A stretch of 32,090 nucleotides of DNA, taken from positions 1 through 32,090 of the forward strand of contig CAMBUL010000028.1 in NCBI GenBank assembly GCA_945871065.1, read 5' to 3'. Of the stretch, positions 24,111 to 31,920 are shown one piece after another. Below the pieces are notes generated by a model that saw nothing but the letters and a program-made list of their open reading frames with translations, did not search any database and was not told the DNA's origin. The translations under genes were made by a program, and so were the position numbers. The stretch's first letter is position 1, and each line of letters begins with the position of its first letter. Source of the DNA: Chthoniobacter flavus. Lineage in GTDB: Bacteria; Verrucomicrobiota; Verrucomicrobiia; Chthoniobacterales; JACTMZ01.

Positions 24111-24815
24111 TTAGGCTGCCGCCGCGCCCGACATCTCGCTCGCGATGAAGATCATGAGCAGGCACGAGGCGCTATTAAGGAAAAGATAGAGCAGGAACTG
24201 CAGTTCGGTGGGCAACGAATAAAGCGCGATCAAGGCCGGCACCCAAAAAAACAGGTTCGGCAGGTAGAGCGGAATCAACCGCTGGAAAAAGACGGAGGGG
24301 GTCAACGCGGCCCGGGTTCTTCCCCAGTGGTAGCTATTTTTTTGCCAAGCGAACCAGACCACAACGAGCGGCAGGGCAAAAAGCGGCGCGAAGACGAGCT
24401 GGTCGACCAAAATTTTCAAGGCCACAGCCGTGGCCGCGCCAAAGCCGTCAAACCACTCGCCCTGCGCGCGGTAAAATTCATTCACGGCCAGGCCCAAGAT
24501 CGCCATCAGTCCGGACAAATGCATCCAGTCGCGCCAGGTTGGTGCGGGGCGGCCAGCCGGACGCAACCAAGCCTTGAGCATTTCGGGCAAGACCGCGCCG
24601 CTGAAAATATTGGCCGCGACAACAAAGAGGAGGCCGCCTGCCGATTTCCACTCCAACAACCAGTGAGCCACGTCCCGCACCGCTCCGCTCGCATAATAAC
24701 CCGCCGCGAGCAGACCGGCGAAAATTTGCAGCGCGAGAAATGCCGGCCAGTACAACTTCAAGGCCATCCCGGCCGGCGCGAGACTCGTGGCCCAAAAACC
24801 TCGGCTTCTGCTCAT
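24111..24815 (-). CDS. Polytopic membrane protein with Mpv17/PMP22-like C-terminus
   Basis: This 234-residue protein has about six hydrophobic segments and no signal peptide. I do not recognise a firm family. The C-terminal region, with KILVDQLVFAPLFALPLVVV, the W-and-P containing loop, then LIPLYLPNLFFWVPALIALY, follows the order seen in Mpv17/PMP22 proteins (DQ...P, then W/P-rich, then NF-like and VP). It is read from ATG 24815, whose ATGA overlaps the stop of the ArsR-methyltransferase gene, so both are translationally coupled in one operon. A role linked to SAM/SAH homeostasis is a guess from that coupling. Convergent with rsfS. Confidence 0.7.
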   Translation of the reverse strand: MSRSRGFWATSLAPAGMALKLYWPAFLALQIFAGLLAAGYYASGAVRDVAHWLLEWKSAGGLLFVVAANIFSGAVLPEMLKAWLRPAGRPAPTWRDWMHLSGLMAILGLAVNEFYRAQGEWFDGFGAATAVALKILVDQLVFAPLFALPLVVVWFAWQKNSYHWGRTRAALTPSVFFQRLIPLYLPNLFFWVPALIALYSLPTELQFLLYLFLNSASCLLMIFIASEMSGAAAA

Positions 24816-25732
24816 TTGCGCGCCGTGGCCAGCACCGTCTGGAAATGCGGCGCCTTGGCCTCGCGACTCACGACCGACACCTCGACATCCTTGAAGCCGG
24901 CCTTCTCGATCAGCCGGACCAACTCCACCTCGGAAAACCCGAGCCAGACGTGCGCGTAAAGGGTGCGCGCTTGTTCGAAGGAATGGCTCAAGAGGTCGAG
25001 CACCATGAGCCGTCCACCCGGTTTAAGGATCTGGTGCACCGCGGCCAGCGCTTTGCCCGGACTGGCCGCGTGGTGCAAGGCCTGACTGAAAAGCGCGAGG
25101 TCGACCGTGCCCGCCTTGATCGGCGGATGGTCAATCTCACCCAGCCGGTATTCCAAATTTTTCAGCCCGTGCTCGGTGGCCAGCTTGGACCCGAACTCGA
25201 CCATGGCCGGGGAGTTGTCCACCGCGATGACCTTCTTGGCCGTCCGCGCCAGCAGTTGCGAAAGCGTCCCCTCACCCGCCCCGAGGTCCGCGATGACCAT
25301 CGGCGGCAGCAACCGGAGCAAACCATGCGAGAGCGCCCGCCATGACCGCCCCGGCACATAAGTGCGCCCGAACTTGCCAGCCAATTGGTTGAAATATTCG
25401 CCCGCCTTGTCCTGCCGCTGGCGCAGCACCAGCTTCACGGCCGCGTCATCCTGCGCCGCTTCGGGCAATTCCTCGCCGCCGCTTTCGATCAGTTCCACGA
25501 TGGCCGACGGCACCGCGCCCCCGCGGGTGTAGTAGATGTTCTTGCCCGCCCGGCGGTCCGCCACCAGCCCCTCGGCCTTCAATTGCGCCAGATGGGCACT
25601 GGTCCGGGACTGCCCCATCCCGAGGATCTGCTGCAACTCGGCCACGGTGAGCCCTTCCTGCCCGACCAGCCGAAGAATCCGCAGCCGCGTGGGGTCGGAA
25701 AGTAGCTTGAGAATTTTCAGGGTGCCCGTCAT
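24812..25732 (-). CDS. ArsR-family regulator fused to a SAM-dependent methyltransferase (SahR-like)
   Basis: This 306-residue protein has two domains. The N-terminal winged helix (LKILKLLSDPTRLRILRLVG, ELQQILGMGQSRTSAHLAQL, KNIYYTRGG) is ArsR-like but lacks the Cys metal site, so it need not sense metal. The C-terminal half is a class I methyltransferase with VIADLGAGEGTLSQLLA (motif I), AVDNSPAMVEFGSKLA and LALFSQALHHAASP, HQILKPGGRLMVLDLLSH. Family knowledge: ArsR-type SahR regulators, some fused to a methyltransferase, control S-adenosylmethionine cycle genes in Proteobacteria. Its divergence from metK, with a large palindrome between, and ahcY nearby support a similar role. Start ATG 25732 is 10 bases from the palindrome. 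Confidence 0.88.
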   Translation of the reverse strand: MTGTLKILKLLSDPTRLRILRLVGQEGLTVAELQQILGMGQSRTSAHLAQLKAEGLVADRRAGKNIYYTRGGAVPSAIVELIESGGEELPEAAQDDAAVKLVLRQRQDKAGEYFNQLAGKFGRTYVPGRSWRALSHGLLRLLPPMVIADLGAGEGTLSQLLARTAKKVIAVDNSPAMVEFGSKLATEHGLKNLEYRLGEIDHPPIKAGTVDLALFSQALHHAASPGKALAAVHQILKPGGRLMVLDLLSHSFEQARTLYAHVWLGFSEVELVRLIEKAGFKDVEVSVVSREAKAPHFQTVLATARK

Positions 25733-25742
25733 TTTTTAAATA

Positions 25743-25776
25743 GACGCATCAAAATATCATGATATGTTGATGCGTC
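25743..25776. promoter_or_regulatory. 34-bp near-perfect palindrome between the ArsR-methyltransferase gene and metK
   Basis: Arms GACGCATCAA (25743-25752) and TTGATGCGTC (25767-25776) are perfectly complementary. The centre contains a perfect 12-bp palindrome ATATCATGATAT, with one mismatched pair between the two. Such symmetric AT-rich sites are typical ArsR-family operators. Placed between the divergent regulator and metK, it is the probable operator for both. Confidence 0.8.
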
Positions 25777-25814
25777 ACGAGGAAAAGCGGCTGAGTCAGC
25801 GGCTTCAACTCGTG
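25776..25814 (+). ncRNA. Structured leader hairpin of metK
   Basis: In the plus strand before metK a long symmetric hairpin can form: CACGAG (25776-25781) with CTCGTG (25809-25814), internal loop GAA/CAA, AAGC with GCTT, G/G mismatch, GCTG with CAGC, loop AGT. It ends 19 bases before the ATG. It does not match a SAM or SAH riboswitch class that I can recognise, and no Shine-Dalgarno site follows. It could be a leader RNA element or only a DNA palindrome. Confidence 0.4.
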
Positions 25815-25833
25815 GCTTAACCTCTCAATTCCA

Positions 25834-27018
25834 ATGACCTCTGACTACATTTTTTCCTCCGAGTCGGTCGGCGAAGGCCACCCCGACAAAGTTTGCGACA
25901 CCATTTCCGACGCCGTCCTCGACGCGTGCCTGAGCCAGGACAAAAAAAGCCGCGTGGCCTGCGAAACGCTGGTCAAAAGCAACATGGTAGTGCTGGCCGG
26001 TGAAATCACGACCGACGCCAAATTCGATTTCGAAAAGATCGTGCGTCAGGCCATCGGGGAAATCGGCTACGTCAACGACGACGACGTTTTCCACGCCGAC
26101 AAAGTGATCATCACCAAAGCGATCACCCAGCAGAGCCAGGACATCTCGCAGGGCGTTGACGCCAAGAAAGCCAGAGGTAAAAAGACCTCCGAGCAGGGCG
26201 CCGGCGACCAAGGCCTCATGTTCGGCTACGCCTGCAACGAGACACCGGAGTTGATGCCCGCACCGATCATGTTCGCCCACCGTCTCGGCCGCGAACTGAC
26301 CAAGATCCGCAAGAGCGGCAAAGCCCCCTGGCTCCGCCCCGACGCGAAGACGCAGGTCTCCGTGCGCTATGTCGACGGCAAGCCGAAAGAAATCACCGCC
26401 GTGGTCGTCTCCACGCAGCACGCCGACGGCGTTTCCCACGACACGATCGAGAAGTTCATCATCAACAACCTGATCAAGAAAGTTCTCCCGGCCAAGATGC
26501 TGACCAAGAACACCGAGTATTTGGTCAACCCGACGGGCAAATTTGTCATCGGCGGGCCCCAAGGCGACGCCGGCCTGACCGGACGCAAAATCATCGTCGA
26601 CAGCTACGGCGGCATGGGCCGTCACGGCGGCGGAGCTTTCAGCGGCAAGGACCCGAGCAAAGTCGACCGCAGCGCCGCCTACATGGGACGCTGGGTGGCC
26701 AAAAACATCGTGGCCGCCGGCCTGGCCGACCGCGCCGAAATCCAATTCGCCTACGCCATCGGTTATCCCAAGCCTGTCTCGGTCACGATCGACACCTTCG
26801 GCACGAACAAAGTCAGCGAGCGCAAACTCCAGAAGGCCGTCCTCGACACCTTCAGTTTCAAGCCCGCCGACATCGTCAAACAACTCAACCTCCTCCGCCC
26901 CATCTACAGCAAGACGACCAACTACGGTCACTTCGGCCACAAGTCCGGCCTGAAATGGGCCCCATGGGAGGACACGTCGAAAGCGAAAGAGTTGAGACGC
27001 AAGGCGGGGCTGAAATAA
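25834..27018 (+). CDS. metK: S-adenosylmethionine synthetase
   Basis: This 394-residue cytosolic enzyme makes S-adenosylmethionine from methionine and ATP. Landmarks are [20 protein letters not shown] at the N-terminus (catalytic His), the [15 protein letters not shown]-binding motif, [20 protein letters not shown] and the phosphate loop [20 protein letters not shown]. Length matches the family. An ArsR-methyltransferase regulator diverges from it across a 34-bp palindrome, and ahcY follows after a four-helix-bundle gene, giving a SAM-cycle unit. Confidence 0.97.
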   Translation: MTSDYIFSSESVGEGHPDKVCDTISDAVLDACLSQDKKSRVACETLVKSNMVVLAGEITTDAKFDFEKIVRQAIGEIGYVNDDDVFHADKVIITKAITQQSQDISQGVDAKKARGKKTSEQGAGDQGLMFGYACNETPELMPAPIMFAHRLGRELTKIRKSGKAPWLRPDAKTQVSVRYVDGKPKEITAVVVSTQHADGVSHDTIEKFIINNLIKKVLPAKMLTKNTEYLVNPTGKFVIGGPQGDAGLTGRKIIVDSYGGMGRHGGGAFSGKDPSKVDRSAAYMGRWVAKNIVAAGLADRAEIQFAYAIGYPKPVSVTIDTFGTNKVSERKLQKAVLDTFSFKPADIVKQLNLLRPIYSKTTNYGHFGHKSGLKWAPWEDTSKAKELRRKAGLK

Positions 27019-27450
27019 GTTTTCAGTGATTCAGTTTACAGTGTTCAGCAAAACCACAGAGTTATGGCTTACCGGTCATTCGAGGAACTCGAAGTCTGGC
27101 AGCGGGCGTGCCGTCAGGCGGTGGAAATTTTTCGCCTCTTCGATGACTGTAAAAATTGGACCTTGCGCGACCAAATCCAGCGGGCGGCGCTTTCTGTTCC
27201 CTCAAACATTGCCGAGGGCTGCGAGCGCAATAGCGGGCCGGATTTTCAACGTTTTCTCAGCATTGCGCTTGGCTCCAATGCCGAATTACGCACCCAACTT
27301 TACATCGCTCGGCGTATCGGCGTCATAGAGCAAACATACCTCGAAACCCTCATGACCGAAGCCAAACAAATCTCCGCCATGCTGAATGGCCTCCGCAAAT
27401 CCCTAAAACCCAAACTGACCAAAAACTGAACACCGAAAACTGAAAACTTA
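27016..27450 (+). mobile_element. Inserted four-helix-bundle cassette bounded by inverted repeats
   Basis: TAAGTTTTCAGT (27016-27027, overlapping the metK stop) and ACTGAAAACTTA (27439-27450) are perfect 12-bp inverted ends, and GTGTTCAG (27041-27048) and CTGAACAC (27426-27433) form an inner pair. The unit contains only the gene at 27064-27429. The motif TTCAGTTTACAGT from its left end recurs at 28844-28856 after ahcY. This looks like a small mobile cassette inserted between metK and ahcY. Confidence 0.65.
27064..27429 (+). CDS. Four-helix-bundle protein (S23/IVS family)
   Basis: This 121-residue protein carries the S23/intervening-sequence signature: FEELEVWQRACRQAVEIFRL, RDQIQRAALSVPSNIAEGCE, RFLSIALGSNAELRTQLYIA and then TEAKQISAMLNGL. 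Members are found inside 23S rRNA intervening sequences and as stand-alone intergenic genes in many genomes; the Avd protein of diversity-generating retroelements is a structural relative. No reverse transcriptase is near. Molecular function is not established. Its ends carry inverted repeats, and it splits metK from ahcY, which argues for insertion. Confidence 0.9.
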   Translation: MAYRSFEELEVWQRACRQAVEIFRLFDDCKNWTLRDQIQRAALSVPSNIAEGCERNSGPDFQRFLSIALGSNAELRTQLYIARRIGVIEQTYLETLMTEAKQISAMLNGLRKSLKPKLTKN

Positions 27451-27456
27451 ACCACC

Positions 27457-28806
27457 ATGAGCACCACCACCCTTAAACCCACCAATGTCGCGCACTCCAA
27501 AGTTGCCGACCTAAGCCTGGCCGAATTCGGCCGGAAAGAAATCGATCTGGCCGAAACAGAAATGCCCGGCTTGATGGCCCTGCGTAAAAAATACGGCAAA
27601 ACTAAGCCTCTGGCCGGTGCTCGCATCGCTGGATGTCTGCACATGACCATCCAGACGGCGGTATTGATCGAAACTCTGGTTGAGCTGGGCGCTGAAGTCA
27701 CCTGGTCAAGCTGCAACATTTTCAGCACCCAAGACCACGCTGCTGCGGCCATTGCCGCTGCGGGCATCCCGGTTTACGCGTGGAAAGGTGAAACAGAGGA
27801 AGAGTTTCAATGGTGCATCGAGCAGACGATTAACTTCCCCTCCGGCCAACCATTGAACATGATTCTCGACGATGGCGGTGACCTCACCGACATGGTTCAC
27901 AAAAAGTATCCCGAGCTTCTCGCCGGGATCAAAGGCATCAGCGAAGAAACCACGGCCGGCGTCCATCGCTTGCAGCAGTTGGTCGAAACCGGCGAACTCA
28001 AAGTTCCCGCGATCAACGTCAACGACTCGGCCACGAAGAGCAAATTCGACAACCTCTACGGCTGCCGCGAATCCCTGGCCGACGGCATCAAGCGTGCCAC
28101 CGACGTCATGCTGGCCGGCAAGGTCGCCGTGGTTTGCGGATACGGGGACGTGGGCAAAGGCTGTGCGCACTCGCTACAGCGCTATGGCTGCCGCGTCATT
28201 GTCACCGAGATCGATCCGATCAACGCCTTGCAGGCTGCGATGGAAGGTTTCGAAGTGACCACCATGGAGGCCGCCGCCAAAGAGGGCAATTTGTTCGTCG
28301 CCGCCACCGGCAACCGCGACATCATCCTTGGCCACCACATGCTGGAAATGGCTGAAGATGCCATTCTTTGCAACATCGGGCACTTCGACACCGAGATCGA
28401 CATCGCCTGGCTGGAAAAAGAAGTTGCTGCTGGCCGGGTGACCAAAGACGAAATCAAGCCTGCGGAGATTGGTGCGGTTGAACGCTACACCTTCAAAGCC
28501 TCTGGCCGCTCGGTCATCATTCTGGCCAAGGGCCGTCTGGTCAACCTGGGCTGTGCCACCGGTCACCCCAGCTTCGTCATGAGCACCTCGTTCACCAACC
28601 AAGTACTGGCCCAGCTCGAGCTGTGGGAGCGGGGGGAAAAGTATGACGTCAACATTCACTTGATGCCCAAGATTCTGGACGAAGAAGTGGCCCGTCTTCA
28701 CCTTGATAAACTCGGGGTGAAACTGACGGTCTTGACCAAAGACCAGGCCGCTTACATGCACGTGCCGGTTGAAGGTCCCTACAAGCCGAACCACTACCGG
28801 TATTGA
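27457..28806 (+). CDS. ahcY: Adenosylhomocysteinase
   Basis: This 449-residue NAD-dependent enzyme hydrolyses S-adenosylhomocysteine to adenosine and homocysteine, clearing the product of methylation reactions. Seen are [20 protein letters not shown], the NAD-binding [40 protein letters not shown] with substrate residues, and the C-terminal HYRY end (KPNHYRY) that inserts into the neighbouring subunit. Length is normal. It follows metK after the inserted cassette and likely shares its regulation by the ArsR-methyltransferase protein, although the insertion could have separated its transcription. Confidence 0.98.
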   Translation: MSTTTLKPTNVAHSKVADLSLAEFGRKEIDLAETEMPGLMALRKKYGKTKPLAGARIAGCLHMTIQTAVLIETLVELGAEVTWSSCNIFSTQDHAAAAIAAAGIPVYAWKGETEEEFQWCIEQTINFPSGQPLNMILDDGGDLTDMVHKKYPELLAGIKGISEETTAGVHRLQQLVETGELKVPAINVNDSATKSKFDNLYGCRESLADGIKRATDVMLAGKVAVVCGYGDVGKGCAHSLQRYGCRVIVTEIDPINALQAAMEGFEVTTMEAAAKEGNLFVAATGNRDIILGHHMLEMAEDAILCNIGHFDTEIDIAWLEKEVAAGRVTKDEIKPAEIGAVERYTFKASGRSVIILAKGRLVNLGCATGHPSFVMSTSFTNQVLAQLELWERGEKYDVNIHLMPKILDEEVARLHLDKLGVKLTVLTKDQAAYMHVPVEGPYKPNHYRY

Positions 28807-28832
28807 CACGTGCCCGCCACGGCGGGCACGTG
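28807..28832. repeat. Perfect 11-bp-stem palindrome after ahcY
   Basis: CACGTGCCCGC, loop CACG, GCGGGCACGTG begins at the base after the ahcY stop. No T-tract follows, so it may stabilise the mRNA 3' end or act together with the terminator at 28880. Confidence 0.65.
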
Positions 28833-28879
28833 AGTTGGCTGTGTTCAGTTTACAGTTCACAGTCCAAAACAAGACATTA

Positions 28880-28905
28880 GGCCGTCCCGCAGGGACGGCC
28901 TTTTT
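28880..28905 (+). terminator. Intrinsic terminator of the metK-ahcY unit
   Basis: GGCCGTCCC, loop GCA, GGGACGGCC is a perfect 9-bp stem directly followed by five T. It lies 74 bases after ahcY and is the clearest rho-independent terminator in the window. Confidence 0.88.
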
Positions 28906-28973
28906 GTTTTCCCAAGTAGCGACGAGCGGCCCTGCCTCCTGTCGCGCCGCTCACTCTTGACACTCCTTATCTA

Positions 28974-28989
28974 CATGTAATTCTACATG
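28974..28989. promoter_or_regulatory. Palindromic operator of the plus-strand vapBC module
   Basis: CATGTA-ATTC-TACATG is a perfect 6+4+6 palindrome ending one base before the antitoxin ATG at 28991. A TTGACA (28957-28962) lies upstream as a candidate -35. Autoregulation by the VapBC complex is the expected role. Confidence 0.6.
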
Positions 28990-28990
28990 C

Positions 28991-29251
28991 ATGAGTATCA
29001 AAACTATCGCGGTTGGCACCCGCACCTACGACAAACTCGCCCACCGCAAGCAACCCGGTGAGTCCTTCACCAAGGTGATCGACCGCTTGCTCGCAACGAC
29101 CGCGTCCGCCGGAACCTGCGCCGATGCGGTGCGCGAGGCGGCGGCCATCTGGGGTAGCCAATCCGAGAACGCCTCAGCCGACGCAGACAAAATGGAAAAA
29201 GTCATCCGCGACAATCGGCGCCAAGCGCGTTGGGACATCGAAACCCCATGA
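28991..29251 (+). CDS. VapB-type antitoxin
   Basis: This 86-residue protein resembles DUF217/VapB antitoxins of the type paired with PIN toxins: MSIKTIAVGTRTYDKLAHRK then QPGESFTKVIDRLL in the N-terminal DNA-binding part, and an acidic-to-basic tail (KMEKVIRDNRRQARWDIETP) that should bind the toxin. Its stop overlaps the toxin start as ATGA. A 16-bp palindrome precedes the start. It appears intact. Confidence 0.83.
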   Translation: MSIKTIAVGTRTYDKLAHRKQPGESFTKVIDRLLATTASAGTCADAVREAAAIWGSQSENASADADKMEKVIRDNRRQARWDIETP

Positions 29252-29655
29252 TTTGCGCGGATACTACGGTCTTGATCGACGAATTCCGCGCCAAGGGAAA
29301 CCCTGCCGCTCCCGTCAATCGGGCGCTCCTGCAACATAGCGGCGAGGAACTGGTCATTCCCATAGTTGCTGCGGGCGAGTTTCTCGACGGCGCTGCTTTC
29401 GTCTCCGAACAACGCTGCCAAGAAGCCCTGATTCTGCTGCGTCAGCGCCGTACCATTGCCGCCGGGCTCGAGGTTGCCGAGCACTATGGTCGCATCGCCT
29501 CGAAACTACGTGCGGCCAAGGCGTTGGCCGGACGCTCCCACAACGAGCTGTGGATTGCCGCCACCGCCCGTTCTCTCGGCGCCCGCCTCCTCACCCGTAA
29601 TATCGAAGATTTCCACGCTATCAACGGGCTCGAAGTATTGTCCTACGGCAAGTAA
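29248..29655 (+). CDS. VapC PIN-domain toxin
   Basis: This 135-residue PIN-domain RNase starts at ATG 29248, overlapping the antitoxin stop (ATGA), giving MICADTTVLIDEFRAKG with the first acidic residue. Further acidic positions are Glu in AAGEFLDG and Asp in RNIEDFHAI. The usual N-D motif before the I-A-A-T helix reads HNELWIAATA, so the third acidic residue is Glu instead of Asp. VapC toxins cleave tRNA or rRNA; the target here is unknown. The Asp-to-Glu change may reduce activity but keeps the charge. Confidence 0.88.
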   Translation: MICADTTVLIDEFRAKGNPAAPVNRALLQHSGEELVIPIVAAGEFLDGAAFVSEQRCQEALILLRQRRTIAAGLEVAEHYGRIASKLRAAKALAGRSHNELWIAATARSLGARLLTRNIEDFHAINGLEVLSYGK

Positions 29656-29748
29656 GGGTCCACGCGGGACGTGAGGAATAAGCGGCCTGCCCGTCCGTCC
29701 GGCAAATCCATTTCCCCGAGCTGGTGAGTCTGCTAAGCATGCAGGGAG

Positions 29749-30732
29749 ATGCCTGCCCCGTCCCGCTACGATTCCATGGATTACCGCCGCTGCGGACGCA
29801 GCGGGCTCAAATTGCCCGTGCTATCGCTCGGCCTTTGGCACAACTTCGGCGCCCACGACGATTTGGCCAACGCGCGCGACATGGTCGTGCGCTCCTTCGA
29901 TGCCGGCATCACGCACTTTGATTTGGCCAATAACTATGGCCCGCCACCAGGCAGCGCCGAGCAAACTTTCGGACGCATCCTGCACGGGGACCTCGCCGCC
30001 CATCGTGACGAGCTGATCATTTCAACCAAGGCCGGATATCACATGTGGCCCGGCCCCTACGGCGAGTGGGGGTCGCGCAAATACCTGCTGGCCAGCCTCG
30101 ACCAAAGCCTGAAGCGCATGGGACTCGATTACGTCGATATTTTCTATAGCCATCGCCCCGATCCCGGGACGCCGCTCGAAGAAACGGTGGGAGCCTTGGT
30201 CAGTGCCGTCCGTTCCGGCAAAGCCCTCTACGTCGGCATTTCCAGCTATGACGCAGACCTCACCCGCCGTGCCGCCGAAATCCTCCGCGCCGAGCGGATC
30301 CACCTGCTCATCCACCAACCGGTCTACAATCTCTTCGACCGCTGGGTGGAGCACGGATTGTCCGAGGTCCTGCAGCAAGAAGGTATCGGCTGCATTCCTT
30401 TCAGCCCCCTCGCCCAGGGTCTGCTGGCCGGGCGTTACAGCAAGGGCATCGATCCGCAATCCCGCGCCGGCAAGCCCGATGGATTCCTGCGCCCGGAACA
30501 GGTGACGGAAGAGAAACTCCGCCGCATCCGCGCCTTGGCTGAAATCGCCATGGCGCGCGGCCAATCGCTGGCCCAATTGTCCATTGCCTGGCTCCTGGCC
30601 AAGCCCTGGGTCACCAGCGTTCTCATCGGGGCCAGCGGTTGGAGCCAGATCGAGGACAACCTCGGTGCATTGCGAAACATCGGCTTTAGCCCCGAGGAAC
30701 TCGCAGCAATCGACCAGGCTTGCAATTTGTAG
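29749..30732 (+). CDS. Aldo/keto reductase (YghZ/L-glyceraldehyde 3-phosphate reductase type)
   Basis: This 327-residue NADPH-dependent oxidoreductase has the AKR14/YghZ pattern. Its catalytic tetrad is visible: Asp in THFDLANNYG, Tyr in the same run, Lys in IISTKAGYHMWPGPYG and His in FYSHRPDPGTP. The WPGPYGEWGSRKYL segment is typical of YghZ-like enzymes, which reduce L-glyceraldehyde 3-phosphate and methylglyoxal in E. coli. Substrate here is not proven. A GGGAG lies only one base before ATG 29749; the next in-frame ATG, 29776, is a possible alternative start. It sits between toxin-antitoxin modules without an obvious partner. Confidence 0.93.
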   Translation: MPAPSRYDSMDYRRCGRSGLKLPVLSLGLWHNFGAHDDLANARDMVVRSFDAGITHFDLANNYGPPPGSAEQTFGRILHGDLAAHRDELIISTKAGYHMWPGPYGEWGSRKYLLASLDQSLKRMGLDYVDIFYSHRPDPGTPLEETVGALVSAVRSGKALYVGISSYDADLTRRAAEILRAERIHLLIHQPVYNLFDRWVEHGLSEVLQQEGIGCIPFSPLAQGLLAGRYSKGIDPQSRAGKPDGFLRPEQVTEEKLRRIRALAEIAMARGQSLAQLSIAWLLAKPWVTSVLIGASGWSQIEDNLGALRNIGFSPEELAAIDQACNL

Positions 30733-30760
30733 CGGTCGAAGGCAACAAAAACTGTCGCTT

Positions 30761-31171
30761 TCAATCCCAAGGATTGATCACTTTGACACCACCATCGGCA
30801 AAGTCCTTCACGTTACGTGTTACCACTGCAAGTTGGTGCACAGCCGCCGTGGCGAGAATCAAACCGTCGCGGAACGAGCGCGGGCGTTCGGCATGCAAGC
30901 GGCCGCACATTTCCCCGACCGCCTCGTCCACCGCGAGGATTCTTCCGGCGAAACTTGGCCTCACGCGCCCGTCGAGCCACACCTCAAGACTCTTCGCCTT
31001 GTTCCAGTCTTTCTTCCGCGCCAATTCGATACCGAGACGAATTTCGAGAAGCGTGATGGCGCTGAGAAAACACACCTCTGTCTTTCGCGCCGCCTGCCAT
31101 GCGGCCACGCGGACATCGCAACGTGCGGCCTTGCGCAACTCGGAGACCACGTTGGTATCGAGTAAGAACAA
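30761..31171 (-). CDS. VapC/FitB-type PIN-domain toxin
   Basis: This 136-residue PIN protein shows MFLLDTNVVSELRK (first Asp), ITLLEIRLGIELAR (Glu), FRDGLILATAAVHQLAVVTR (Asp) and NVKDFADGGVKVINPWD (fourth acidic site and C-terminal strand). The LDTNVVSE start and INPW end are typical of the FitB subgroup of VapC toxins. The start codon is TTG at 31171, with GAGG 9 bases upstream, and the antitoxin stop lies 3 bases before it. The pair is convergent with the aldo/keto reductase. Confidence 0.88.
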   Translation of the reverse strand: MFLLDTNVVSELRKAARCDVRVAAWQAARKTEVCFLSAITLLEIRLGIELARKKDWNKAKSLEVWLDGRVRPSFAGRILAVDEAVGEMCGRLHAERPRSFRDGLILATAAVHQLAVVTRNVKDFADGGVKVINPWD

Positions 31172-31174
31172 GGA

Positions 31175-31420
31175 TCAATCCTCCAAGGCAGCCGGGCGCG
31201 GTTTCTCCAAGAGGGGCGGAATCTCCAAGTCAGTGCCCCCTGCCTTTTCGTCACCGAGCATCTCGAGCAGTGTTTTTCCGGGACGACCGGAAGCGGTAGA
31301 AAGCCCCAGCCGTTCGCGAATCAGCTCGGCAATCCACCCGGACAGAGAAAGGTCCGCATCCACCGCGCGGTGCCGCGCCTCGCGGCAGAGGGTGTCGTCC
31401 AGCTTAATGGTCACGTTCAC
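31175..31420 (-). CDS. Ribbon-helix-helix antitoxin (VapB/FitA-like)
   Basis: This 81-residue protein starts with an RHH DNA-binding domain (MNVTIKLDDTLCREARHRAV then DADLSLSGWIAELIRERLGL). A proline- and acid-rich tail (GTDLEIPPLLEKPRPAALED) follows and probably wraps the downstream PIN toxin. The start is GTG 31420, with GTG 31414 as an alternative. Two direct TTGCACG copies (31423-31429, 31431-31437) lie just upstream and could be its operator. Confidence 0.82.
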   Translation of the reverse strand: MNVTIKLDDTLCREARHRAVDADLSLSGWIAELIRERLGLSTASGRPGKTLLEMLGDEKAGGTDLEIPPLLEKPRPAALED

Positions 31421-31524
31421 TATTGCACGTTTGCACGATTACACGGCTGCGTCAATGACGCCCAAAGTGATTTCGAGTCGCGCGAGGTGGCAAAGTTCGG
31501 CTTTCTTGCTCGATAGATCGTCGC

Positions 31525-31920
31525 TCACCACACCTCCATTGCCAAGGCGGGCACACGACGGAATTCGGCCGCGTTGCGCGTGACCAGGGTGAAACCGGCC
31601 GCACGCACGGTGGCCGCAATCACGAGATCATTCGGACCGATGGGTTTTCCTTTTTGCTGCAAAGCGTGACGTATGTCCGCCCAGTGGAAGGCCGCTTCGC
31701 CTTCGAAGGGCAACCGCTTGAGCGGCTCGAGAAGCTTTTCTAATTTCTTCCCGTTTTCGCGCGGGCGCGAACTCATCCGCGCACCCAGGAGCAGTTCCGC
31801 CCTCACCATTTCAGGCACGGCGTAATCGGCCGGACGCCCTTGCAAAAAACGGGCCGCGAGGGCGGGATCTTTGCCCCGCAGCAGATCGACAATCACGCTG
31901 GTATCGATCGCCCAAGTCAT
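31525..31920 (-). CDS. VapC PIN-domain toxin
   Basis: This 131-residue PIN RNase starts at ATG 31920 with MTWAIDTSVIVDLLRGKDP (first Asp). It continues with EMVRAELLLGAR (Glu), PIGPNDLVIAATVRAAGFTL (Asp) and VTRNAAEFRRVPALAMEVW. All four acidic positions but the last are clear; the last reads N-A-A-E-F with Glu. Its ATGA start overlaps the stop of the gene entering from the right edge, which is the antitoxin. The 31421-31524 gap holds no gene. Confidence 0.9.
   Translation of the reverse strand: MTWAIDTSVIVDLLRGKDPALAARFLQGRPADYAVPEMVRAELLLGARMSSRPRENGKKLEKLLEPLKRLPFEGEAAFHWADIRHALQQKGKPIGPNDLVIAATVRAAGFTLVTRNAAEFRRVPALAMEVW

Noticed and set aside
25825-26940. Minus-strand frame of 371 residues opposite metK
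   Set aside because: It is antisense to metK, which has every family motif; no independent evidence.
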